Origin: JAVBNC01 sp031551765
GTDB taxonomy: Bacteria; Desulfobacterota; Desulfovibrionia; Desulfovibrionales; Desulfovibrionaceae
Assembly: GCA_031551765.1 (NCBI GenBank)
Contig: JAVBNC010000014.1
Location: 1 to 20,665, forward strand
Direction of reading: 5' to 3'
DNA: 20,665 bases
Part shown: positions 1 to 6,375 of the stretch, one piece after another
Layout of the letters: each line of letters begins with the position of its first letter
Position numbering within the stretch: the first letter of the stretch is position 1
Program-made: the position numbers and the translations under genes
The notes under the pieces: generated by a model
Told to the model about the DNA's origin: nothing
Seen by the model: the letters and a program-made list of their open reading frames with translations, nothing else
The model's database searches: none

Positions 1-27
1 GCATTGGGGCTTGATATGTAACTAAGA

Positions 28-159
28 CTGGAGGTAGGGGTAAAACCCTTTTTGGAAAAAGGGTTTTTCCCCTTCCTCCAGACCTCCATCCCCTTTTCCT
101 AAAAACTTTGACAGGGTAAACATTACGGCTCTTCGTTGATGAAACGAAGAGCCGTAATG
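28..159 (+). repeat. Intergenic repeat module A, copy 1 (long hairpin, CTTTGACAGGG motif, second hairpin)
   Basis: Positions 28-81 form a 26-bp stem with two mismatches and a 2-base loop. The 16-mer AAAAACTTTGACAGGG follows at 101-116 and recurs exactly at 8553-8568 and, inverted, at 5453-5468. A second perfect hairpin lies at 121-159 (17 bp, loop 138-142) and carries the TTGATGA core shared with other copies. No ORF uses it. It abuts module B copy 1. Its function is unknown; a transcription-terminating role is possible, but neither hairpin is followed by a clean T-run. Confidence 0.8.
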
Positions 160-170
160 GGTTGTTGTGC

Positions 171-425
171 CTTTTCAACCTATCGATTCCGCACCCGCCA
201 GTATGTGAGCGCCGTGGCGCGACAATTCCGCAGGAGAGCGGAATTGCCCGCCGGGGTCCTCCCCGGCTCCCCGAAGGGGTGAGGGCCAGGACGGCCCGAA
301 TCAACAGAACGGCAGATTGCGCACCATTTTCTTAGTCACCCTGAAAGGGGTCCAGGGGCGCCAGCCCTTGGCGGGTGCAGGGCAGAGCCCTGCTCTCACT
401 CCTGGATGGCTTCGACAACTATGCC
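171..425 (+). repeat. Intergenic repeat module B, copy 1 (full length)
   Basis: This GC-rich stretch of small palindromes is nearly identical to 8624-8946 and, in inverted and internally shortened form, to 15900-16062. Blocks shared with 8624-8946 include GTGAGCGCCGTGGCGCGACAA, GTGAGGGCCAGGACGGCCCG and the terminal TGGATGGCTTCGACAA. A hairpin at 377-393 (GCAGGGC, loop AGA, GCCCTGC) is the site where copy 5 carries an insertion. The module ends a few bases beyond the ygiC stop codon. Nothing else is seen in 1-428. Confidence 0.8.
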
Positions 426-428
426 TCT

Positions 429-1586
429 CTACCCCGCGATCACATGCGGCACGAACCGCGACATGTTCCCGGTAATGGGCGTGTCGTCTTCGCGGATACC
501 GATGCCGCAGGCCTTGCCGCCTATGACCCAGGACCCGATGACCGGGCCGTGGCCGTCGATATTGGGCGGCGGGCAGAGGGCCTGGCCGATGTAGCCTTCC
601 AGCCCGTACTGGCCGGGGGTGGCCAGCACTTCCTGGTGGTCGCGGAACACGCGGATATTGGCCCCTTCGCGGGAGAGCAGGGGTTTCAGCACGTAGTCCG
701 GGACAGGGGCCTGGTTGTAGCGGTCGTGGAACCAGGCCGGGAGCAGGTTGGGGTGGCCCTGGTGCCGTTCCCAGAGCAGGGGCAGGATGCCCTTGTTGGA
801 GAGCAGCATTTTCCAGGGCGGCTCCAGAAAGGTGGTGTCGCAGGCCGCCAGCGCGCCGCCGTAGGTATCCCGGACCATGAACTCCCAGGGGTAGAGCTTG
901 AACAGCCAGCGTATGGCGGCGTCGTCCTGGTCCACGAACTGGCCGTTGCCGTCTATGCCGATGTCCTCGATATAAAGATGGCTGGTCTTGATGCCCGCCT
1001 GTTCCGCGCAGTCGCGCAGGTAGTGCACCGTGGCCAGGTCTTCCTCGGAACCGGTGACGCAGGCGAAATGCATGGAAGGCGCTTCCGGCAGACGCTTGAA
1101 GGTTTCAATCAGCTCTTCCTGAATCATGTTGAACTGGTCGGAACTTTCCGGCACCAGGCCCTGCTCTTTGGCGTCCTCCAGCCACACCCACTGGAAGTAG
1201 GCGGCTTCGTACAGGGCTGTGGGAGTGTCCGCGTTGTATTCGTAGAGCTTGGCCGGGCCGTTGCCGTCGTAGGCGAAATCAAAACGGCCGTAGAGGCTGC
1301 GCTCGCCCTTTTTCCAGCTGTCCAGAATAAGCTGCCAAGCCCCTTCCGGAATGGCCAGCTTGCGCAACAACTCTTCGTCGGCCACCACGTTGGAGACCAG
1401 GTCCAGGCACATGTCCGCCAGTTCCTGGGTGGGGGATTCCAGGTCCCGCTCTATTTCTTTCAGGGTGAAGGAGTAGCAGACGGACTCATCCCAGTAGCGC
1501 TCACCGCCCACGTGGTGGAAGATGAACCCGGCTTCCTCCGCCCGCTGTTGCCAGTTGGGGCGTTCGTCAATTTCGACGCGTCTCAC
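429..1586 (-). CDS. ygiC: YgiC-like ATP-grasp ligase, glutathionylspermidine synthase family
   Basis: The product is 385 residues, the usual length of E. coli YgiC/YjfC proteins, which resemble the synthetase half of glutathionylspermidine synthetase. These are ATP-grasp enzymes expected to ligate a carboxylate to an amine; their true substrates are not firmly known. Visible motifs are GRFDFAYDG (residues 100-108), YEYNADTPT (115-123), and a C-terminal nucleotide-binding region with SREGANIRVF, LEGYIGQ and IGSWVIGGKACGIGIRED. No amidase domain is present, so a bifunctional Gsp enzyme is excluded. The start codon is GTG and overlaps the upstream ygiB stop as GTGA (1583-1586), which implies translational coupling. 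The ygiB-ygiC pairing matches the enterobacterial gene order and supports the call. The natural substrate is not inferable here. Confidence 0.9.
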   Translation of the reverse strand: MRRVEIDERPNWQQRAEEAGFIFHHVGGERYWDESVCYSFTLKEIERDLESPTQELADMCLDLVSNVVADEELLRKLAIPEGAWQLILDSWKKGERSLYGRFDFAYDGNGPAKLYEYNADTPTALYEAAYFQWVWLEDAKEQGLVPESSDQFNMIQEELIETFKRLPEAPSMHFACVTGSEEDLATVHYLRDCAEQAGIKTSHLYIEDIGIDGNGQFVDQDDAAIRWLFKLYPWEFMVRDTYGGALAACDTTFLEPPWKMLLSNKGILPLLWERHQGHPNLLPAWFHDRYNQAPVPDYVLKPLLSREGANIRVFRDHQEVLATPGQYGLEGYIGQALCPPPNIDGHGPVIGSWVIGGKACGIGIREDDTPITGNMSRFVPHVIAG

Positions 1587-2233
1587 GATCCGGCGCTCCC
1601 GCCAAAGCTGGAGGAACCGCCGAACCCGCCGCGCGAGGTGGTGGAACTGCGCACGGTATACGGCTTGGCCGTCTGGGTGAAGCCCTGACGCACGGAGGTG
1701 CCGGGGTTGGCCACGCGGCCGCCCGCGTCGGTGCTCACGGCCTGCCCCCCAGCGGTGCGGTAGGTGGAGCCGCCCGCGCCGGCGGGTTGGCCCGCCTGAC
1801 CCGGCTGCTGTTCCGGCCCACGGAACAGGGGCTGGGTGCCCTGCATGGCGCTGCCGCCGCTCATGTAGCGGCCCATCATGAACCCGGCCATCAGCGGCAT
1901 CCAGGAAGAGCCGCCGGATTCACGCGGGGCCTGCGTCAGGCCGGTCGCGCCCTGGGTGGCGTTGGACGCGGGCGCGGCCGCCTGCTCGCTGCCGCAGGCG
2001 CCCACGCCGAAAGCTTTCTCGCACTCTTCCCGGGAAGCGAACTTGGGCGTCTGCTTTTTGGCTTCAGCGGACATTTCCTGACACTGCTGCATGGTGAATT
2101 CGCCGCTGCGCACGCAGTCGCCCAGGGAGTTGAAGGCCCGGAACTCTTCCGGCACGCGGTCGTCGCCGCAGCCGGACAGGGTAAGGGACAGGGAACTCAT
2201 GAGCAGCAAAGAGAGGGAAGTCGAACGTTTCAT
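1583..2233 (-). CDS. ygiB: YgiB-like lipoprotein (DUF1190 family)
   Basis: The product is 216 residues. The N-terminus is a lipoprotein signal with Lys2-Arg3, a hydrophobic core and the lipobox LSGC, giving acylated Cys22. The next segment has several Cys (DCVRSGEF, QQCQEMSA, REECEKAFG, GACGSEQ), as in the DUF1190/YgiB family. A long low-complexity Gly/Ser/Gln/Ala-rich tail ends in SRGGFGGSSSFGGSAGS, again typical of YgiB. The start is the ATG at 2231-2233 with an AGGT ribosome site 4-5 bases upstream. It is the first gene of a two-gene operon with ygiC. The family's molecular role is unknown; an envelope location is clear from the lipobox. A module B repeat lies about 18 bases upstream of the start. 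Confidence 0.87.
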   Translation of the reverse strand: MKRSTSLSLLLMSSLSLTLSGCGDDRVPEEFRAFNSLGDCVRSGEFTMQQCQEMSAEAKKQTPKFASREECEKAFGVGACGSEQAAAPASNATQGATGLTQAPRESGGSSWMPLMAGFMMGRYMSGGSAMQGTQPLFRGPEQQPGQAGQPAGAGGSTYRTAGGQAVSTDAGGRVANPGTSVRQGFTQTAKPYTVRSSTTSRGGFGGSSSFGGSAGS

Positions 2234-2250
2234 CGTTTACCTCATATATA

Positions 2251-2333
2251 GTTGTCGAAGCCAATTAAAAATCGCAGCAGGGCGCTGCCCTGCACCTGCC
2301 AAGGGCTATCGCCCCTGGACCCCTTTCAGGGTA
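2251..2333 (-). repeat. Module B repeat, copy 2 (partial)
   Basis: The sequence starts GTTGTCGAAGCCA and contains the palindrome GCAGGGCGCTGCCCTGC and the CCAAGGGC...GCCCCTGG hairpin, ending at CCCTTTCAGGGT. It matches the terminal third of copy 1 in inverse orientation. It sits directly upstream of ygiB, so it overlaps the region where that operon's promoter should lie. Confidence 0.75.
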
Positions 2334-2410
2334 GTTGACGGGACAGGTTGCTTAAAAGCGCTTTCTTTGCATTCGCGTTTGTCCACATATCCACCTCGCG
2401 TGAAGCCATA
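2334..2410. other. Spacer between two opposed module B copies
   Basis: This short, less GC-rich spacer separates copies 2 and 3 of module B, which face each other. No gene, terminator or convincing promoter was recognised in it. Confidence 0.5.
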
Positions 2411-2494
2411 CCCTTGTCGCGGGGTCAAGGGGGCTCAGCCCCCTTGCGGGTGCGGGGCAGCGCCCCGCTCTCGTCTTCATTGGCTTCGGCAATT
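2411..2494 (+). repeat. Module B repeat, copy 3 (partial, diverged)
   Basis: The palindromes are GGGGGCTCAGCCCCC and GCGGGGCAGCGCCCCGC, followed by TTCATTGGCTTCGGCAATTA. Both hairpins have compensating base changes relative to copy 1 (CAAGGGGGCT...AGCCCCCTTG, GGGGC...GCCCC). The stop codon of the adjacent methyltransferase (2493-2495) lies at the edge of the repeat. Confidence 0.7.
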
Positions 2495-3284
2495 ATTGCA
2501 CGGCGGAAGCCGGATTCCCCACTGAAAGGATGATGGGCGTGACGCAGACCGGGATAAGGTCCACCCGCAGGGCCGCCATGGCCCCAAACGGCAGGGCGCT
2601 CCACCAGCGCAGACCGTTGCGGCTGCCCGCCTTGCCGCGCCAGAGCACGGACGGCGCGAAAAGCACGGAACGCGGCGCCCCCGGCCGCCGCCCTGAGGCG
2701 GCGCGGATCAGGCGCGTCATTTCCAGGGGAGAAAAGTAGCGCGGCTTTTCCTTTTCCTCCGTGGCGGGCCGCCAGCGTTCGGGCATGCACTTCAGAGGCA
2801 GGCACTTTCTGGCCAGGCCCCGCCAGTGTTCCGCCACCCAGTGCAGGGACCAGCGGTTCAAAAAGGCGACCACCACGCCCCGGCGCGCCACCCGGAACGC
2901 TTCCGCCAGCGCGGTTTCCGGCTTGTCCATGCACTCCAGGGCCGTGACCAGGGCCACGTACTCAAAGGAATTGTCCTCAAAGGGCAGATATTCCGCGTTG
3001 CCCAGTTCCAGCGCGGCCTTGTGGCCCAGCCGCCTTCTGGCCGCGTCCAGCATGGCCTGGGAGCGGTCCAGGCCGGTCACGTCAAAGCCCGCTTCCCAGA
3101 ACAGCTCCAGAAAATGCCCGGCCCCGCAGCCCACTTCCAGCAACGAGGAACCCCGGCGCGGCCAGTGGGACAGCATTTGGGACAGCAGCAGGCGCTCCGA
3201 TTCCAGGGCGAAAGAGCCCCTGGGTGTGGCGTACCACGCTTCGTAGCGGCTGACCGCTTCTTCGCTGTCCCATTGCGGACGCAT
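2493..3284 (-). CDS. Class I SAM-dependent methyltransferase, UbiE/type-11 like
   Basis: The product is 263 residues. The Rossmann-fold motif I is SLLEVGCGAGHF (about residues 48-58), followed by the acidic end of strand 2 in VTGLDRSQAMLDAARRRLG and the motif III/post-motif region AEYLPFEDNSFEYVALVTALECM. The C-terminal half lacks a diagnostic substrate motif, so the acceptor molecule is unknown. I chose ATG at 3282-3284 over the GTG at 3288-3290 because AGAGG sits 6 bases before the ATG, whereas the GTG lies inside that ribosome site. It follows ilvD by about 45 bases on the same strand and may be its operon partner. Its last codon abuts a module B repeat, so its C-terminus may have been shaped by repeat insertion. 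Confidence 0.82.
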   Translation of the reverse strand: MRPQWDSEEAVSRYEAWYATPRGSFALESERLLLSQMLSHWPRRGSSLLEVGCGAGHFLELFWEAGFDVTGLDRSQAMLDAARRRLGHKAALELGNAEYLPFEDNSFEYVALVTALECMDKPETALAEAFRVARRGVVVAFLNRWSLHWVAEHWRGLARKCLPLKCMPERWRPATEEKEKPRYFSPLEMTRLIRAASGRRPGAPRSVLFAPSVLWRGKAGSRNGLRWWSALPFGAMAALRVDLIPVCVTPIILSVGNPASAVQ

Positions 3285-3329
3285 ACGCACCTCTTTGCCC
3301 GAAGTATATTCTCCTGCCTGACGGATCGG

Positions 3330-4991
3330 CTACTTGAACACAGCCCCGGAAGCGGCGGAACTGACGGCCCGCGCGTAGCGGCGCAGCACCGGGGAAGTGA
3401 CGGGCCGTTCCTTGGGCGTGAACGCGGCGCGCCGGGCGGCGAGTTCCTTTTCATCCACTAAAAGGGTGAGGGTCCTGGCCGGAATGTCAATGCCGATCTG
3501 GTCGCCGTCCCGCACCAGGGCTATGGGGCCGCCTTCCGCGGCTTCCGGAGAAACGTGGCCTATGGCCGCGCCCCTGGAACCGCCGGAAAAGCGGCCGTCC
3601 GTGATCAGCGCCACGGACGCGCCCAGGCCCATGCCCGCTATGGCCGACGTGGGCGTGAGCATTTCCCGCATGCCCGGCCCGCCCCTGGGGCCTTCATAGC
3701 GGATGACCACGCCGTCTCCGGCCTTGATCTTGCCGCCCAGAATGGCGGCCATGGCCTCTTCCTCGGAATCGAAAACCCTGGCCGTGACGGTGCGCACCTT
3801 CATGTCCGGGTCCATGGCCGACTGCTTGACCACCGCGCCGTCCGGGGCCAGGTTGCCCCGCAGAATGGCTATGCCGCCCTCTTTTACGTAGGGGTCTTCC
3901 GGCTTGCGGATGACTTCGTGGTTTTTCACGGAAACGCCTTGCAGGTTTTCCGCCACGCTCTTGCCCGTGCTGGTCATGACCGAGCCGTCCAAAAGGCCTA
4001 TGCGCAGCAACTCGCTCATGACGGCCGGGATGCCGCCCGCCGCGTGCAGGTCTTCAATATAGTGGATGCGGCTGGCCGGGGCCAGTTTGCATAAATTGGG
4101 CGTCTTGCGGCTGACCGCGTCGAACAGTTCCAGGCTGAGCGGCAGGTCCGCTTCCCGGAAAATGGCGGGCAGGTGCAGCACCGTGTTGGTGGAGCAGCCC
4201 AGCGCCATGTCCACGGTGACCGCGTTGGCCACGGCCGCTTCCGTGACAATGGAGCGCGGGGTGATGTTTTTTTCCAGCAGTTCCATAACCCGCATGCCCG
4301 CGTGTTTGGCCAGGCGCACGCGGCCCGCGTCCACGGCCGGGATGGTGCCGTTGCCGGGCAAAGCCAGGCCGATGGCCTCGGAAAGACAGTTCATGGAGTT
4401 GGCCGTATACATGCCCGCGCAACTGCCGCAGCCGGGACAGGCGTTTTCGGTCATGTCTTCCAGCTGTTCCGGGGTGATGGCCCCGCGCTGGGCCTCTCCC
4501 ACGGCCTCAAAAACAGAGATAAGGTCTTCGCGCTTGCCCCCGGCCCGGCCCGCCAGCATGGGGCCGCCGCTGACCAGTATGGACGGGATGTTCAGGCGCA
4601 GCATGGCCATGAGCATGCCGGGCACGCTCTTGTCGCAGTTGGGAATGAGCACCAGCGCGTCAAAGGCGTGCGCCATGGCCATGATTTCCACGGAGTCCGC
4701 GATATAGTCCCGGCTGACCAGGGAAAAACGCATGCCCTCGTGGTTCATGGCCAGGCCGTCGCAGACCGCTATGGCCGGAAATTCCAGGGGCGTGCCGCCT
4801 GCCATGCGTACCCCGGCCTTCACGGCTTCCGCAATGGTCCGCAAGTGCAGATGGCCGGGCACCACTTCGTTAAAGCCGTTGACCACGCCGATAAGCGGAC
4901 GGGCCATCTCTTCCCTGGTCAGGCCCAGGGCGTACAACAACGAACGGTGCGGAGCCTTTTCCAGCCCGCCGGTCATCTTCTTGCTGCGCAT
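3330..4991 (-). CDS. ilvD: Dihydroxy-acid dehydratase
   Basis: The product is 553 residues, full length for IlvD. It dehydrates 2,3-dihydroxy-isovalerate and 2,3-dihydroxy-3-methylvalerate to the 2-keto acids in valine and isoleucine synthesis. Signatures are IGVVNGFNEVVPGHLHL near residues 34-50, AVCDGLAMNHEGM (Cys77), the NCDKSVPGMLMA cluster motif (Cys119) and ACPGCGSCAGMYTANSMNC (Cys185, 188, 191), all iron-sulfur-related. The C-terminal TDGRFSGGSRGAAIGHVSPEA contains the conserved Ser/Gly loop. The reading frame stays open far upstream, but ATG at 4989-4991 is the start: it has GAGGT 6 bases upstream and begins the conserved MRSKKMTGG region. A sigma-70-like promoter lies at 5046-5074. 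No leader-peptide attenuator was seen. Confidence 0.96.
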   Translation of the reverse strand: MRSKKMTGGLEKAPHRSLLYALGLTREEMARPLIGVVNGFNEVVPGHLHLRTIAEAVKAGVRMAGGTPLEFPAIAVCDGLAMNHEGMRFSLVSRDYIADSVEIMAMAHAFDALVLIPNCDKSVPGMLMAMLRLNIPSILVSGGPMLAGRAGGKREDLISVFEAVGEAQRGAITPEQLEDMTENACPGCGSCAGMYTANSMNCLSEAIGLALPGNGTIPAVDAGRVRLAKHAGMRVMELLEKNITPRSIVTEAAVANAVTVDMALGCSTNTVLHLPAIFREADLPLSLELFDAVSRKTPNLCKLAPASRIHYIEDLHAAGGIPAVMSELLRIGLLDGSVMTSTGKSVAENLQGVSVKNHEVIRKPEDPYVKEGGIAILRGNLAPDGAVVKQSAMDPDMKVRTVTARVFDSEEEAMAAILGGKIKAGDGVVIRYEGPRGGPGMREMLTPTSAIAGMGLGASVALITDGRFSGGSRGAAIGHVSPEAAEGGPIALVRDGDQIGIDIPARTLTLLVDEKELAARRAAFTPKERPVTSPVLRRYARAVSSAASGAVFK

Positions 4992-5045
4992 ATCAACCTC
5001 GATAGAAAGTAAAAGAATAATCCGGAGCGCACGCCCCGAACAACT

Positions 5046-5074
5046 TGTATACCCCGCCCCCGCCCCAGGAGCAA
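5046..5074 (-). promoter_or_regulatory. Candidate sigma-70 promoter of ilvD
   Basis: Reading the minus strand, TTGCTC (5069-5074) is separated by 17 bases from TATACA (5046-5051), about 55 bases before the ilvD start. The spacer is very G-rich. The match is decent but untested. Confidence 0.5.
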
Positions 5075-5115
5075 GGGGCGCTAGGTTGTGCTTTTTTTGT
5101 AAGTTGTTAAGGCTT

Positions 5116-5199
5116 AGTTGTCGAAGCCATCTAAGAGTCGAAGCAGGGCGCTGCCCTGCACTCGCCAAGGGGCGCGCCCCTTGGAACCCGTTCAGGGGG
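5116..5199 (-). repeat. Module B repeat, copy 4 (partial)
   Basis: The sequence begins AGTTGTCGAAGCCAT and contains GCAGGGCGCTGCCCTGC and the palindrome CCAAGGGGCGCGCCCCTTGG, then the CCCGTTCAGGGGG end. It is the inverse of the last third of copy 1 and lies upstream of the ilvD promoter. Confidence 0.75.
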
Positions 5200-5229
5200 A
5201 CGAGAGAGGTGGTGCTGAGGCGGCCGTGA

Positions 5230-5339
5230 CTTCGGATTTTTTTACGGCATTTGGCCCGACGGCCCCTTCGCGGGATTCCGAGAAGTGACAGTGGGGTTGG
5301 GGTAACTCTCGGATCGCAAAAGCGGAAAAAAATCCGAAG
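5230..5339. repeat. 110-base nested inverted-repeat element
   Basis: A perfect 14-base inverted repeat (5230-5243 with 5326-5339, CTTCGGATTTTTTT against AAAAAAATCCGAAG) encloses a second pair, CCGAGA at 5278-5283 with TCTCGG at 5307-5312. The whole could fold as a closed multi-stem structure. It sits between module B copy 4 and module A copy 2, where other composite loci carry the rest of module B. No coding potential was recognised; the remainder of 5200-5399 shows nothing else. Confidence 0.6.
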
Positions 5340-5399
5340 CCCCGTCCGCCTCGCGACGCGAAGTGCCTGCCCAAAGGTGATGGAAAAAGGCAAAAAAGA

Positions 5400-5540
5400 C
5401 GCCCCCCGCAATTGTACGGGGCTGTCTTCATCAAAGAGAAACGCCCCATTAACCCTGTCAAAGTTTTTAGGGGAAGAGGATGAAGTCCAGGAGAAGGGGG
5501 AACCCCCTTTTTTCAAAAAGGGGGTTTCCCCTTCTCCTGG
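5400..5540 (-). repeat. Module A repeat, copy 2
   Basis: It contains a GC-rich hairpin around GCAATTGTACGGGG, then TTCATCAAAGAG (5428-5439), CCCTGTCAAAGTTTTT (5453-5468, the exact inverse of copies 1 and 3) and the long hairpin 5487-5540. That hairpin ends only 5 bases before the GGAGG ribosome site of the downstream aldolase gene, an unusual place for such a stable stem. Confidence 0.8.
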
Positions 5541-5560
5541 CCGCCGGAGGCATTCTTCTT

Positions 5561-6193
5561 ATGCATGAAACAAAACTGCGTCAGGAAATGGTGGCTTTGG
5601 GGGCTTCGCTGTTCAACAGAGGTTTTTCCGTGGGCGGGGGCGGGAATATTTCCGCCAGGCTGGCGGACGGGTCCATTCTGGCTACCCCAACAAATTCCTG
5701 TTTGGGCAGATTGGACGCGGAACGGCTGGCCAAGGTGGGCATGGACGGGGAGCAGCTGGCCGGGGACCGCATGTCCAAGGAAGTGGCTTTTCACCTGGCG
5801 CTGTATAGGGAACGCCCGGACTGCGGGGCCGTGGTGCATTTGCACTCCACGTACATGACGGCGCTTTCCTGCTGCGAAGGGCTGGACGCGGACAACGTGA
5901 TCCGGCCGTTCACGCCCTACTATGTGATGCGGGTGGGGAAACTGCCGCTTATTCCTTATTATAAACCGGGCAGCAAAGAGATTGCGGAAGAGTTGCGTTC
6001 CCGCGCCAAAGACGCCACGGCCTTTCTGCTGGCCAACCACGGGCCTGTCGCCACCGGGCCCACGCTGGCGGAAGCGGTGAACAACGCGGAAGAACTGGAG
6101 GAAACCGCAAAGTTGCTGTTCATCCTCTGGGCCGCCAACGGGCAGCGCATACGCCACCTCAGCGATGTGGAAGTGGCCACCCTGCGGGCCTGA
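5561..6193 (+). CDS. Class II aldolase/adducin family protein, OtnC (YgbL)-like
   Basis: The product is 210 residues, the usual length of OtnC, the 3-oxo-tetronate 4-phosphate decarboxylase of sugar-acid catabolism. The fold's catalytic Glu74 is in GDRMSKEVAFH, and the three metal His are His93 and His95 (VVHLHSTY) and His160 (LLANHGPV). Segments close to OtnC are GGNISARL, TPTNSCLGRLD, PFTPYYVMRVGKLPLIPYYKPG and ELEETAKLLF. The ATG at 5561 was chosen because GGAGG lies at 5546-5550 and the family's N-terminus begins here; upstream in-frame sequence is repeat DNA. The usual partners OtnK kinase and an L-threonate/erythronate dehydrogenase are not in the window, so the exact substrate is uncertain. 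A fuculose-phosphate aldolase-like role is the main alternative. Confidence 0.85.
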   Translation: MHETKLRQEMVALGASLFNRGFSVGGGGNISARLADGSILATPTNSCLGRLDAERLAKVGMDGEQLAGDRMSKEVAFHLALYRERPDCGAVVHLHSTYMTALSCCEGLDADNVIRPFTPYYVMRVGKLPLIPYYKPGSKEIAEELRSRAKDATAFLLANHGPVATGPTLAEAVNNAEELEETAKLLFILWAANGQRIRHLSDVEVATLRA

Positions 6194-6227
6194 ACCGCGC
6201 GGGCGGCTGGTTTCTGCGGGAAAACCC

Positions 6228-6256
6228 TTGAAATTGGATACAGTTGCTGTTACACT
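6228..6256 (+). promoter_or_regulatory. Candidate sigma-70 promoter upstream of the isocitrate-type dehydrogenase
   Basis: TTGAAA (6228-6233), a 17-base spacer and TACACT (6251-6256) lie about 120 bases before the dehydrogenase start. The leader contains a perfect 12-base palindrome GACCCGCGGGTC (6330-6341), a possible operator or small stem. If used, the promoter separates this gene from the aldolase. Confidence 0.5.
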
Positions 6257-6375
6257 GGTATGACATGTTGCTGGATCAACTCCTCTTGAGCGGCAAATCC
6301 TTATTTTCCTGCTTTTTGTGCCAAAAAGACCCGCGGGTCACAAGCTGACAACCCTGTAACACCGGAGTTCGCGCT

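Noticed and set aside
28..159. CRISPR array or direct-repeat array
   Set aside because: Repeats are dispersed, present in both orientations and hairpin-based; there is no regular spacing and no cas gene.
375..1688. Long plus-strand open frame opposite ygiC
   Set aside because: It is the antisense shadow of ygiC in GC-rich DNA; it matches no family and begins in repeat DNA.
4992..5516. Extension of ilvD by 175 upstream codons
   Set aside because: The extension passes through repeat DNA and the promoter; IlvD starts at MRSKKM with a good ribosome site.
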